Shown one piece after another: positions 6,632 through 14,473 of a stretch of 34,197 nucleotides of DNA. The position numbers and the translations under genes are program-made. The first letter of the stretch is position 1. Each line of letters begins with the position of its first letter. Below the pieces are notes generated by a model. That model ran no database searches. It saw nothing but the letters and a program-made list of their open reading frames with translations, and was not told the DNA's origin. Location of the stretch: contig JAPPMA010000033.1 in assembly GCA_028819295.1 (NCBI GenBank), positions 1 to 34,197 on the forward strand, written 5' to 3'. The DNA comes from a bacterium (GTDB lineage: Bacteria; Actinomycetota; Acidimicrobiia; Acidimicrobiales; Bin134).

Positions 6632-7840
6632 ATGGCTGAGCCGGGAATAGGCGTTGAGTTCTCTGCCGGGGGAGTCGTCACCGACTCCCGCTACTACGCT
6701 GGCGCGGTCGAGTCGCTGCGCAGCGCCTGTGCCCAGATCGGCGATGCGGCCGACGCCGCCCAGCGGGCCGGCTTCTTCGCGGACATCGCCGGCTGGAACG
6801 ACGAGGCCGATGCCTCGGCCCACGATGCTGACAAGGCCTCGGTGCTGGCCATGGCCGAGGCATTGCGGGCCAAAGGGGCAGTTGCCGCCTATGCCGATGC
6901 CGCCCGCCGCACCCTGGCCGAGGTGACCGCCGCCTTTGCCGAGGCCGGAACTCCCGGCAGCTCCCCGTTCGGTTCAGGGGCCGGCAGCGTAGGAGCCGAC
7001 GATGCCGATGCCGCCGGCACAGGGGAAGCAGCGGGGGAGCGGGGGGCGTTCTCCGGGCACCTGGCCGATGCCCTGGTCGCGCTGATGCAGGAGCGGGAAG
7101 GAGAAGCCGACCTGGAGTCCGACGAAGCCGGCTATCTGAAGATGGCGAAGACCCTCACCGTTCTGGCCGACGCTCGTCAGGCTTATCGGGAGGTGGACGA
7201 GACGCTGATCATGTTGGCCAACGCCCGCTCCGCCTATCTCGAGGACACAGAGGCTGCTTCTCGAACCGCGCTGGCCGCCGACATCAAGGCGGCGCTGGCC
7301 GCCGACATCAGCTCTTCGTCTGTCGGGGTGTTCCGCTCCGCGCTGACCACGCTGGCAGTGACCAGAACGGCCTACAACGCCGAGGTGGCCAACGAGCTGT
7401 GGAGCGCGCTGACCGAGGCCCGAACCAACTTGGCCGCCGCGGCCGCCACGGTTTTCGAGATACGGGCCGCGGCCAGCGACCGGGGCGGTCTCGACGACAT
7501 CCACGCCGCCTCGGCCCTGGCGTATTCGTTCGGCGACTCGGAGACCCCGACCGATGTCTACGACACCGCCCGAGACGTCGTCATCGAGGCCAAGGAGTTC
7601 CGGCGCAGAGCCCAAGCGGCCTGCGACGCGGTCGATGCCCTTCTGGTGGAGAACCGGGCCGTGGCCGCTGATGCGCTGGTGGAGGCCCGAGCAGCAGTGG
7701 GCTCGCAGACCCTCGTCGAGGCGCTGGCCGCCTATGAGATGACCAGCGCGGCCATGGACTCGCTATTCGGGGCGCGGGCCGCATTCGAGGTGGGGTTCGA
7801 TCTGACCCTTCCCGAGATATTCGGCGGCGACGAGCTCTGA
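6632..7840 (+). CDS. Unrecognised Ala-rich, helical repeat protein
   Basis: I do not recognise this 402-residue protein. It is very rich in Ala, Glu and Asp, almost free of Cys and Pro, and lacks a signal peptide or membrane span, so it is probably cytoplasmic and acidic. After a ~110-residue helical N-terminal part there is a Gly/Ser/Asp-rich linker (GSSPFGSGAGSVGADDADAA), then a long helical region with a recurring pattern: LADARQAY, LANARSAY, LAVTRTAY, LTEARTNL, LVEARAAV, LFGARAAF. A direct DNA repeat (7268-7286 and 7292-7310) gives ALAADIKA/ALAADISS. A short ordinary tail ends in LPEIFGGDEL. The start is ATG 6632; TTG 6626 is possible but lies inside the promoter spacing. The reading frame is long, uninterrupted and GC3-rich like its neighbours, so it is a real gene. 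A scaffold or coiled-coil role is only a guess. Confidence 0.75.
   Translation: MAEPGIGVEFSAGGVVTDSRYYAGAVESLRSACAQIGDAADAAQRAGFFADIAGWNDEADASAHDADKASVLAMAEALRAKGAVAAYADAARRTLAEVTAAFAEAGTPGSSPFGSGAGSVGADDADAAGTGEAAGERGAFSGHLADALVALMQEREGEADLESDEAGYLKMAKTLTVLADARQAYREVDETLIMLANARSAYLEDTEAASRTALAADIKAALAADISSSSVGVFRSALTTLAVTRTAYNAEVANELWSALTEARTNLAAAAATVFEIRAAASDRGGLDDIHAASALAYSFGDSETPTDVYDTARDVVIEAKEFRRRAQAACDAVDALLVENRAVAADALVEARAAVGSQTLVEALAAYEMTSAAMDSLFGARAAFEVGFDLTLPEIFGGDEL
7268..7310 (+). repeat. 19-bp direct repeat, 24-nt period
   Basis: Two identical copies of GCGCTGGCCGCCGACATCA start at 7268 and 7292. The 24-nt period is eight codons, so the helical register is kept. Confidence 0.8.
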
Positions 7841-7870
7841 GCCCGGCGAACTCTGATTCCGGCTGGCTGC

Positions 7871-8275
7871 CTACAGCGCCACCCCAACCAGCACGGCGCC
7901 GATGGAGGCCACGCCCGACAGCGAGCCCATCATGGCGATGCGGCGGCGGTCGGTGGCCTTGGTGTGAAGCCAGGCGGCGACGCCGGTGGCCAGCACCAGC
8001 ACCAGCTTTATGGTGAGGGTGACGTGATAGCTGTTGGCTGCGTCTTCGAAGTCCACCTCGAGCAGGTTCCACAACCCAGACAGCACGGCCAGAGCGAAAA
8101 ACGGCCACGCCACCCGGGCGAACTGCTGGGCCGCGGCCTGGGTGGCCTCGGGACCGATCCGGCGCAGGGCGGGCACCAAGGCGGCCACGATGACCTGGCC
8201 GCCCACCCACACCGCGGCGCCGAGGATGTGAAGGAAGACCCGGAGGGTGTCGAGATCCCAGTTGGCTTCGATCAT
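7871..8275 (-). CDS. CopD-like small membrane protein
   Basis: The 134-residue protein has four predicted transmembrane helices (about residues 9-33, 53-72, 83-103, 113-134). The first carries FLHILGAAVWVGGQV, which matches the start of the CopD copper-resistance family, where a His in this helix is conserved; a second His lies in SYHVTLTIK before helix 3. It is much shorter than full CopD and is of the stand-alone actinobacterial kind. A role in metal or heme handling is inference from the family. ATG 8275 is preceded at 6 nt by a TAAGTT box, and the gene is divergent from the MDMPI-like gene. It is convergent with the Ala-rich protein gene. Confidence 0.65.
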   Translation of the reverse strand: MIEANWDLDTLRVFLHILGAAVWVGGQVIVAALVPALRRIGPEATQAAAQQFARVAWPFFALAVLSGLWNLLEVDFEDAANSYHVTLTIKLVLVLATGVAAWLHTKATDRRRIAMMGSLSGVASIGAVLVGVAL

Positions 8276-8281
8276 GAGCCC

Positions 8282-8287
8282 AACTTA
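8282..8287 (-). promoter_or_regulatory. Predicted -10 box for the CopD-like gene (leaderless)
   Basis: TAAGTT on the minus strand lies 6 nt before ATG 8275. Confidence 0.5.
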
Positions 8288-8310
8288 GTGGTCGGGCTGG
8301 TCGGGGTTGC

Positions 8311-8316
8311 TACCGT
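8311..8316 (+). promoter_or_regulatory. Predicted -10 box for the MDMPI-like gene (leaderless)
   Basis: TACCGT lies 6 nt before ATG 8323, with no Shine-Dalgarno sequence. Confidence 0.45.
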
Positions 8317-8322
8317 CGCGCC

Positions 8323-9060
8323 ATGAGCATCGACCGAGCCGCCTATCAGGAAGCCCTGCGAGCCGGGGGAGGGGCCATCGCGGCGGCGGGGCGGCGAGAC
8401 CTCAACGCCTCGGTGCCGTCGTGCCCCGGCTGGACGGTTCACAAGCTGCTGTCCCACGTGGGCCGGGTGTACCGGTCGGTGGGCCGCCACGTGGCCGAGC
8501 GGGCCACCGAGATGATTCCCGCCGATGAAATACCCCGCCCCCCCGAGGGCGAGGCCATCGTGGAGTGGTTCGAGGAGGGGCACCAGTTTGTGCAGGATGC
8601 GCTGGATGGGGCCGAGCCCGATGAGGCGGTGTGGAGCTGGGCCGGCCAGAACACCATGGCCTTCTATTTCCGCCGCATGGCCCATGAGACCGAGGTACAC
8701 CGCTGGGACGCCGAGGCTGCTTTCGGGGAGCCCGGCCCCATCGACTCCGATCTGGGGGCCGACGGGGTGAGCGAGCTGTACGAGGTGGTGCTGCCCTTCG
8801 CGGTGGCCAACTGGGACATGGCCCTCCCCGACGCCAGCCTCCACCTGCACCGCGCCGACGGTACCGGCGAGTGGCTTCTGGTCAACGACGGGGGCCGCAT
8901 CAAGATGAGCTTCGAGCACGCCAAGGGCGACGCCGCGGTGCGGGCCAGCGGCGCCGACCTGCTGCTGCTGGTTTGGGAGCGCATCGGGCTGGACCGCCCC
9001 GGCGTGGAGACCTTCGGCGACGCCGATTCCGCCCGGGCCTGGTTCGCCCTGTCCCGCTAG
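8323..9060 (+). CDS. Maleylpyruvate isomerase family mycothiol-dependent protein (DinB/MDMPI fold)
   Basis: The 245-residue protein matches the actinobacterial MDMPI family: an N-terminal DinB-like four-helix bundle with SCPGWTVHKLLSHVGRVY (H45) and RRMAHETEVHRWDAE (E122, H126). These form the His/Glu/His metal triad at the same E-x3-H spacing as in known mycothiol-dependent maleylpyruvate isomerase. The C-terminal ~90 residues form the usual small SCP2-like domain (DGTGEWLLVNDG, VRASGADLLLLVWERI). Family members add mycothiol to, or isomerise, small electrophilic substrates; the substrate here is unknown. The gene implies that the host makes mycothiol. It is followed after 20 bases by the DUF3159-like gene. 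Confidence 0.85.
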   Translation: MSIDRAAYQEALRAGGGAIAAAGRRDLNASVPSCPGWTVHKLLSHVGRVYRSVGRHVAERATEMIPADEIPRPPEGEAIVEWFEEGHQFVQDALDGAEPDEAVWSWAGQNTMAFYFRRMAHETEVHRWDAEAAFGEPGPIDSDLGADGVSELYEVVLPFAVANWDMALPDASLHLHRADGTGEWLLVNDGGRIKMSFEHAKGDAAVRASGADLLLLVWERIGLDRPGVETFGDADSARAWFALSR

Positions 9061-9080
9061 AGCCCCCGAGCAGCCCGCCC

Positions 9081-9767
9081 ATGGCCGACGACACATCCCC
9101 GCCGACGCCGACTCCCTCCACCTCCTCGCGGGCCGATGTGTTCGACCAGTACATGCCCGTCGTGCTGTTTCTGGTGCTCAACAGCGCGTTCGGCCTGGCC
9201 CCGGCCATCGTGGCCATGACGCTGTGGGCTGTCAAGGCCCAGGTCAGCCGGTACCGCCGGGGGCTGCCGCTGGGCCGGGTGATGCCGATCATCGTGGTCT
9301 ACCTGCTGATCAGGGGCACGCTGGGCATCATCTACGACAGCGAGGACGTGTACTTCGGCATCGGCATCTCGGCTAAAGCCCTGGCCGCGCTAGCCCTGCT
9401 GGTGTCGGCGGCCCTGCGCAGGAACGCAACCGCCTACGCCCTTCCCTACCTCGTCCCCATCGACTGCGACACCAAATCCCACCCGGAATACCGAGCCGCC
9501 ACCCGGCGGATCTCCGTCGCGGTGGCGTTGATCGTGCTGGCCAGCGTCGGGTTCGACACCTGGCTGCTCCAGAACGCCTCGACCAACAAGTTCGTGCTCA
9601 TCCGCCTGGGCGTCAACTGGGGGGCATCGATGGTCACGATTCTGGGCGTGGGCCTGTACCTCGACCGCCGCCTGCGCCGCATCCCCGGCTTCCCCGGCAT
9701 GATGCCCCTGGTTGAGCACCGCCTGAAGGATCTCGGCATGAACCCTCCCCCTTCCTCCAAGGGGTGA
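9081..9767 (+). CDS. DUF3159-like membrane protein
   Basis: The 228-residue protein has a Thr/Pro/Ser-rich N-terminal tail and about five transmembrane helices (roughly 26-55, 72-90, 95-115, 150-170, 180-200). The pattern of a helix pair, a short acidic loop with an aromatic (YDSEDVYFGIG), then LVSAALRRNATAY resembles the DUF3159 family of actinobacterial membrane proteins, whose function is unknown. ATG 9081 lies 20 bases after the MDMPI-like stop, so the two are probably one transcript. The last eight codons and the stop (PPPSSKG and TGA) are encoded inside the first copy of a direct repeat that recurs 60 bases downstream. The native C-terminus may therefore have been replaced by repeat sequence. 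Confidence 0.6.
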   Translation: MADDTSPPTPTPSTSSRADVFDQYMPVVLFLVLNSAFGLAPAIVAMTLWAVKAQVSRYRRGLPLGRVMPIIVVYLLIRGTLGIIYDSEDVYFGIGISAKALAALALLVSAALRRNATAYALPYLVPIDCDTKSHPEYRAATRRISVAVALIVLASVGFDTWLLQNASTNKFVLIRLGVNWGASMVTILGVGLYLDRRLRRIPGFPGMMPLVEHRLKDLGMNPPPSSKG

Positions 9768-9830
9768 CCGGGGCCGTGTCGTCGGTGGTGCTCATCGTGC
9801 CACCCTCCCCCTTTCCTCCAAGGGGTGACC
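9742..9830. repeat. Two copies of a 28/29-bp hairpin-bearing direct repeat
   Basis: Copy 1 (9742-9769) and copy 2 (9802-9830) differ only by one base in a C/T run. Each contains CCCCTT and AAGGGG arms around a 5-6 nt loop, so each can form a small hairpin. Copy 1 covers the end of the DUF3159-like gene and copy 2 lies before the cyclase promoter. No T-run follows, so a classical terminator is not indicated. Confidence 0.65.
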
Positions 9831-9866
9831 CGGGTTGCTGGGATGATCTGAGGGCGCCGGCATCAC

Positions 9867-9872
9867 TAGAGT
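9867..9872 (+). promoter_or_regulatory. Predicted -10 box for the cyclase-family gene (leaderless)
   Basis: TAGAGT lies 7 nt before ATG 9880, with no Shine-Dalgarno sequence. Confidence 0.5.
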
Positions 9873-9879
9873 CTCGGCC

Positions 9880-10782
9880 ATGGCTGAGAACAACTGGGGA
9901 AGATGGGGCGACGAGGATGAGCGGGGGGCGCTGAACCTGCTCACGCCCGATGTGGTGAAGCAGGCCACTGCCTCGATCACCACCGGCAAGGTGTACCCGC
10001 TGGGCATACCGATTCAGTCGCAGGGGGTGCCCATCATGGACTACCGGGGAACGCCCATGCGGCTCACCCTCCAGAACGCCTCCGACGAGGGCATCTACGA
10101 GGCCTACGGGTGCCACGCCGGCACTGGGGCCCACGAGGACGTGCTGGTGTTCGCCTCCCACACCACCAGCCACATGGACGCCCTGTGCCATGTGTACGGC
10201 CAAAACCAGCACTACAACGGCTTCTCCAAGGAGGCCATGAAGACCCACACCGGGGCCTCCCGGCTGGGCATCGAGAAGGTGGGCGCTATCGCGGGCCGGG
10301 CCGTGCTGTTGGACATGGTGGCCCACACCGGTGCCGACGGCTGGCTGGAGGCGGGCACGCCGATCAGCGGCGCCGACATGGCCGCCTGCGCCGAGGCCCA
10401 GGGCACCCCGGTGCGAGCGGGCGACATCGTGCTGATCCGCACCGGCTACCTCGACATGTGGTGGTCGATCGAGGCCGACCCCGGCGCCGAGCAGCCCTTC
10501 GCCCAGCCCGGCATCAACAACGACGGGGCCGAGTGGCTGATGGCCAACGACGTGGTGGCGGTGGGGTCCGACAACGCGGCCATCGAGGTGATCCCGTTCG
10601 ACGAGAACGACTTCCTCACCGTCCACAAGATATTGCTGGTGGGCGCGGGCATCTACATGCTGGAGTTCTTGAACTTCTCGCAGATGGCCGCCGACGGCTG
10701 CCACGAGGGTTTCATGACCGTGTCGCCGCTGAACGTGACCGGAGCCACCGGCAGCCCCATCAACCCGGTGGTGATCGGCTAG
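9880..10782 (+). CDS. Cyclase-family metal hydrolase (kynurenine formamidase-like)
   Basis: The 300-residue protein belongs to the cyclase family (PF04199), which includes bacterial kynurenine formamidase and isatin hydrolase. The metal-binding motif reads HTTSHMDALCH (H94, H98, D100, H104), equal in spacing to the HxGTHxDxPxH of KynB. It starts with the typical NWGRWGDEDERGALNLLTP of the longer actinobacterial subfamily and continues with AGDIVLIRTGY and NDVVAVGSDN blocks. Such enzymes open cyclic or N-formyl amides or lactones with Mn or Zn. It is the first gene of a probable operon with the double-domain CoA-transferase, 40 bases downstream. This suggests ring opening followed by CoA activation, which is inference. 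Confidence 0.88.
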   Translation: MAENNWGRWGDEDERGALNLLTPDVVKQATASITTGKVYPLGIPIQSQGVPIMDYRGTPMRLTLQNASDEGIYEAYGCHAGTGAHEDVLVFASHTTSHMDALCHVYGQNQHYNGFSKEAMKTHTGASRLGIEKVGAIAGRAVLLDMVAHTGADGWLEAGTPISGADMAACAEAQGTPVRAGDIVLIRTGYLDMWWSIEADPGAEQPFAQPGINNDGAEWLMANDVVAVGSDNAAIEVIPFDENDFLTVHKILLVGAGIYMLEFLNFSQMAADGCHEGFMTVSPLNVTGATGSPINPVVIG

Positions 10783-10822
10783 GGCCCGCCCAGATCCCGA
10801 GCAAGAGACCCCGGAGGCGGAG

Positions 10823-13243
10823 ATGGCCGGCAACCTGTTGGGCGCTCCTGGCGGGGGGCTGCTCGACCAGGTGCGGGTGCTGGAGCTGGCCCGCACCATC
10901 GGCGGCGCCTACACCGGCAAGCTGTTTGCCGATGCCGGGGCCGAGGTGGTTAAAGTCGAGCCCCCTGGCGGTGATCGGTGGCGGTCGTGGTCGGCATCGG
11001 GCTCGCCTGCGGGCGGCGGCGCGGGCGACGGGGCGTTCTTCCAGTTCCTCAACGCGGGCAAGCGCAGCGTGGTGATCGACCTGGACGACTCCCGGGGCCG
11101 GGACCGGTTCCGGTCGCTGGCCGCCACCGCCGACCTGGTGATTGAGGACTTGGGCGCCGGGGCCGTCGAGTCGATGGGGTTGGGGCACGCCGACCTGTCC
11201 GGGCAAAACCCTGCGGTGGTGATGCTGTCGATCTCGCCGTGGGGCCGCGGGGGACCGTGGGATCAGCGACCGGCCAACGAGTTCACCCTTCAGGCCTGGG
11301 TGGGCTCCACCGACAGCAGGGGCATCCCCGGCGAGATGCCGTTGGGATCAGGGGGAAGGCTGGGCGAGTTTCTGGTGGCGGCCAACGCCGGAGCGCTCGG
11401 CCTGGCCGCGCTGATGGCGGCGCGCCGCCACGGCGCTCCCGGCGAGCATGTGGACGTGTCGGCCTATGAGGCCATGACAACCAGCTTCGTGGTGTACGCC
11501 CACCTCTATGCCGCCTACGCCGCAGACTCCCGCACCGGAGCGCGTTCCATCGAGATACCCTCGGTCGAGCCGGCCAAAGACGGCTGGATCGGCTTTTGCA
11601 CCATCACCGGTCAGCAGTTCAAAGACTTCTGTGTGGTGATAGACGATCCCGAGATGGCTGAAGACCCGGTGCTGTCCAACGCCGCCGAGCGGATGGACCA
11701 CCGCGACGAGGTGTGGCGGCGCATCCATCGCTTTACCAGGGCCCACACCGTGGACGAGCTGGTGGACAGGGCCACCCTGCTGCGGGTTCCGGTGGCCCCC
11801 ATCGGCGACGGCAGCCGGGTGGCCCAGATCGACCATTTCGCCGAGCGGGGGGTGTACGTGGAGCACCCCGGCGGGTTCACCCAGCCCCGGACGCCCTATA
11901 TGCTCAGCGCCCGCCCGCCCTCCCCAGTGCGGCCCGCCCCGGCGGCGGGAGAAGCCGACAACGAGCTGTTGGGCGCGAATGGCGACACGAATCAGGCCCC
12001 GAGCCCGCTGCCGCCCCGCACCGAGCCGTCGCTGGCTCTGGATGGAGTGAGGGTGTGCGATTTGGCCACCTTCTGGGCGGGGCCGGTGGCGTCGTGCCTG
12101 TTCTCCGCGCTGGGTGCCGACGTCATCAAGGTGGAGTCCATCCAGCGCCCCGACGGGATGCGCTTTGCCAGCGGGCTCACCCGCGACGACCTGTGGGAGT
12201 GGAGCCCGGTCACCCACGGGGCCAACACCGGCAAGCGCTCGGTGACCCTTGACCTGTCGAGCGACGACGGCCTGGCTCAGGTGAAGAGGCTCGTCGAGAT
12301 GTCCGACATCGTGATCGAGAACTACTCCCCGAGGGTGGTGGAGAACTTCGGGCTGGGCTGGGACGAGGTCCGCCGGCTCAATTCCGACGCCATCATGGTG
12401 AGGATGCCGGCCTTCGGGCTTGCCGGGCCGTGGCGCGACCGCACCGGCTTCGCCATGACCATCGAACAGGCCAGCGGACTCGCCTTTCTCACCGGCGACC
12501 CCGACGGCCAGCCGCTGGTGCCCCGGGGCATGTGCGACCAGCTTGGCGGGATGCATGCGGTGTTCGCCACCCTGCTGGCCCTCGAGCATCGAGCCCAAAC
12601 CGGCGAAGGCCTGCTGGTGGAGGTGCCCCTGGTCGAGGCCGGGCTCAACGCGGCCGCCGAGCAGGTGATCGAATGGACCGCCTATGGCGAGCTCCTACAG
12701 CGCCAGGGCAATCGCTCGCCCTACGCGGCCCCCCAGGGCATCTACCCGGCCCTGGGAGACGACCGCTGGGTGGTTGTGTCGGTGGACGACGACGCCCAGT
12801 GGCCGCCCCTGGCCGCGTTGATCGGGCGACCCGATTGGGCGGCGTGGGCCGCCCGCAGCCAACGCCGTGTCCGCCACGAGGAGATTGATGCCGCCATCGG
12901 CAAGTGGACGGCCGAGCGGGACCGGGATGCCGCTGTTGAGGAGCTGCTGGATGCCGGCATACCCGCTGCACCGGTGATCGGCGGCCGGGAGTCGATCGAC
13001 AATCCCCAACTCGCGGCTCGGGGCCACCAGCAATGGATGGACCATGCTGTGGTCGGTCGGGTGCCCTATCCCAGCTTCCCCGCCCGGTTCAACGGCAAGT
13101 ACCACAGCCTGAGACGCCCGGCCCCCACCCTGGGCGAGCACAACGAGGAGATCCTGCGCGAGGTGCTCGGCCTCGGCGACACCGAGATCGCCCGCCTGGC
13201 CGAAGCCCAAGTGATCGGCACCCGCCCCGTCTTCTGGGGCTGA
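10823..13243 (+). CDS. Tandem double-domain CaiB/BaiF (class III) CoA-transferase
   Basis: The 806-residue protein is two full family III CoA-transferases in one chain. The first (about 12-390) starts LLDQVRVLELARTIGGAYTG with FADAGAEVVKVEPPGGD. The second (about 404-806) starts LALDGVRVCDLATFWAGPVA with LGADVIKVESIQRPDG. A Pro-rich linker with AATGE-like low complexity joins them. These enzymes move CoA between carboxylic acids through an aspartyl-CoA intermediate (D169 in formyl-CoA transferase). By eye alignment that position is Glu in both halves (E216 in VDVSAYEAM, E605 in VEVPLVEAG), so the usual catalytic Asp is not evident. GGAGG lies 5 nt before ATG 10823. Family III enzymes normally work as interlocked dimers, so the fusion may be a pseudo-dimer. 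The substrate is unknown. Confidence 0.9.
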   Translation: MAGNLLGAPGGGLLDQVRVLELARTIGGAYTGKLFADAGAEVVKVEPPGGDRWRSWSASGSPAGGGAGDGAFFQFLNAGKRSVVIDLDDSRGRDRFRSLAATADLVIEDLGAGAVESMGLGHADLSGQNPAVVMLSISPWGRGGPWDQRPANEFTLQAWVGSTDSRGIPGEMPLGSGGRLGEFLVAANAGALGLAALMAARRHGAPGEHVDVSAYEAMTTSFVVYAHLYAAYAADSRTGARSIEIPSVEPAKDGWIGFCTITGQQFKDFCVVIDDPEMAEDPVLSNAAERMDHRDEVWRRIHRFTRAHTVDELVDRATLLRVPVAPIGDGSRVAQIDHFAERGVYVEHPGGFTQPRTPYMLSARPPSPVRPAPAAGEADNELLGANGDTNQAPSPLPPRTEPSLALDGVRVCDLATFWAGPVASCLFSALGADVIKVESIQRPDGMRFASGLTRDDLWEWSPVTHGANTGKRSVTLDLSSDDGLAQVKRLVEMSDIVIENYSPRVVENFGLGWDEVRRLNSDAIMVRMPAFGLAGPWRDRTGFAMTIEQASGLAFLTGDPDGQPLVPRGMCDQLGGMHAVFATLLALEHRAQTGEGLLVEVPLVEAGLNAAAEQVIEWTAYGELLQRQGNRSPYAAPQGIYPALGDDRWVVVSVDDDAQWPPLAALIGRPDWAAWAARSQRRVRHEEIDAAIGKWTAERDRDAAVEELLDAGIPAAPVIGGRESIDNPQLAARGHQQWMDHAVVGRVPYPSFPARFNGKYHSLRRPAPTLGEHNEEILREVLGLGDTEIARLAEAQVIGTRPVFWG

Positions 13244-13281
13244 TACCCCCGCCCGGCTGAGGCTCGGCGTTTCGGCAGGAA

Positions 13282-13287
13282 TAGGGT
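13282..13287 (+). promoter_or_regulatory. Predicted -10 box for the acyl-CoA dehydrogenase gene (leaderless)
   Basis: TAGGGT lies 8 nt before ATG 13296, with no Shine-Dalgarno sequence. Confidence 0.4.
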
Positions 13288-13295
13288 GGCTGTCG

Positions 13296-14468
13296 ATGTT
13301 CCTCGACCTCACCGGGAGACAACTGGAGCTGCAAGCAACCCTGCGCCAGTACTTCGACAGCCTGATGACCCCTGAACGGCGCGACTCCTTGGGCGGCGAG
13401 CAAGGGGGGGCTGCCTACAAGGAGACCGTCCGCCAGATGGGCAAGGACGGCTGGCTGGGGGTGGGCTGGCCCAAGGAGTGGGGAGGGCAGGGCTACACAC
13501 CGCTGGAGCAGCTCATCTTTTTCGAGGAGGCCAACCGGGCCGGTGCGCCCCTGCCGTTTGTGACCCTCAACACGGTGGGGCCGGCTCTGAACGTGTACGG
13601 CACCGAGGAGCAGAAAGCGTTCTTTTTGCCCAAGATCCTGGCCGGGGAGCTGCACTTCTCCATCGGCTACTCCGAGCCCACCGCGGGCACCGACCTGGCC
13701 TCGCTCAAGACCAAGGCGGTGCGCGACGGCGACGAGTGGATCATCAACGGCCAGAAGATCTGGACCACCGGCGGCCACGAGTCCGACTGGATATGGCTGG
13801 CCACCCGCACCGACCCCGACGTGCCCAAGCACAAGGGCATCACCATCTTCGCGGTGGACACCACGCTGGAGGGCTTCAGCCACACCCCCATCTGGCTGCT
13901 GGGCGGGGGACACACCAACGCCACCTACTACAACGACATGCGGGTGCCCGACTGGGCCCGCATCGGCGAGGTGAACGGGGGCTGGAAGCTCATCACCGCC
14001 CAGCTCAACCACGAGCGGGTGGGCCTTGCCCCCGCGGGCAACATCGACGGGCCGCTGCGCCGGGTGGCGGACTGGGCCCGCCAGACCACCCTGGGCGACG
14101 GGCGCCGGGTGATCGACCAGGAGTGGGTGCGCCTCGCCCTGGCCGAGGTTTATGCCCGCAACGAGGCCTTGAAGATGTACAACTGGAAGGTGGCCGCCGC
14201 GCTGGAGGACACCGAGTTGAAGCCGGCCGACGCCTCCGCCATGAAGGTGTTCGGCACCGAGTTGAAGGTGAAGTCGCTTCAGGCGCTCATGGAGGTTTTA
14301 GGCCAGCGCTCTTACCTGGTGAAGGGGACGGCGGAGGCGGTGCTCGCCGGGGAGCTGGAGCAGGCTTATCGGGGGGCGCCGGTGGGCACCTTTGGCGGGG
14401 GAGTGAACGAGGTGCAGCGCGACATCATCGCCACTGCTGGGCTTGGCCTGCCCCGGTCTCCGCGCTGA
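13296..14468 (+). CDS. Acyl-CoA dehydrogenase family protein
   Basis: The 390-residue flavoprotein has normal family length. Visible blocks are GWLGVGWPKEWGGQGYTPLE (N-terminal helical domain), SIGYSEPTAGTDLASLKTKA and GDEWIINGQKIWTTGGHESD (the FAD-contacting beta domain), QLNHERVGLAPAG (first C-terminal helix) and GTFGGGVNEVQRDIIATAGLGLPR (FAD-binding end). The style is that of actinobacterial FadE proteins used for bulky substrates such as steroid side chains, which often work as heteromers with a second FadE. No partner is seen here. It inserts a 2,3-double bond into an acyl-CoA. It follows the CoA-transferase by 52 bases, so a shared pathway is plausible. The next gene is convergent, only 5 bases away. 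Confidence 0.9.
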   Translation: MFLDLTGRQLELQATLRQYFDSLMTPERRDSLGGEQGGAAYKETVRQMGKDGWLGVGWPKEWGGQGYTPLEQLIFFEEANRAGAPLPFVTLNTVGPALNVYGTEEQKAFFLPKILAGELHFSIGYSEPTAGTDLASLKTKAVRDGDEWIINGQKIWTTGGHESDWIWLATRTDPDVPKHKGITIFAVDTTLEGFSHTPIWLLGGGHTNATYYNDMRVPDWARIGEVNGGWKLITAQLNHERVGLAPAGNIDGPLRRVADWARQTTLGDGRRVIDQEWVRLALAEVYARNEALKMYNWKVAAALEDTELKPADASAMKVFGTELKVKSLQALMEVLGQRSYLVKGTAEAVLAGELEQAYRGAPVGTFGGGVNEVQRDIIATAGLGLPRSPR

Positions 14469-14473
14469 AAGCG

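Noticed and set aside
9802..9830. Rho-independent terminator at the hairpin repeat
   Set aside because: The stem is only six base pairs and no T-run follows on either strand.
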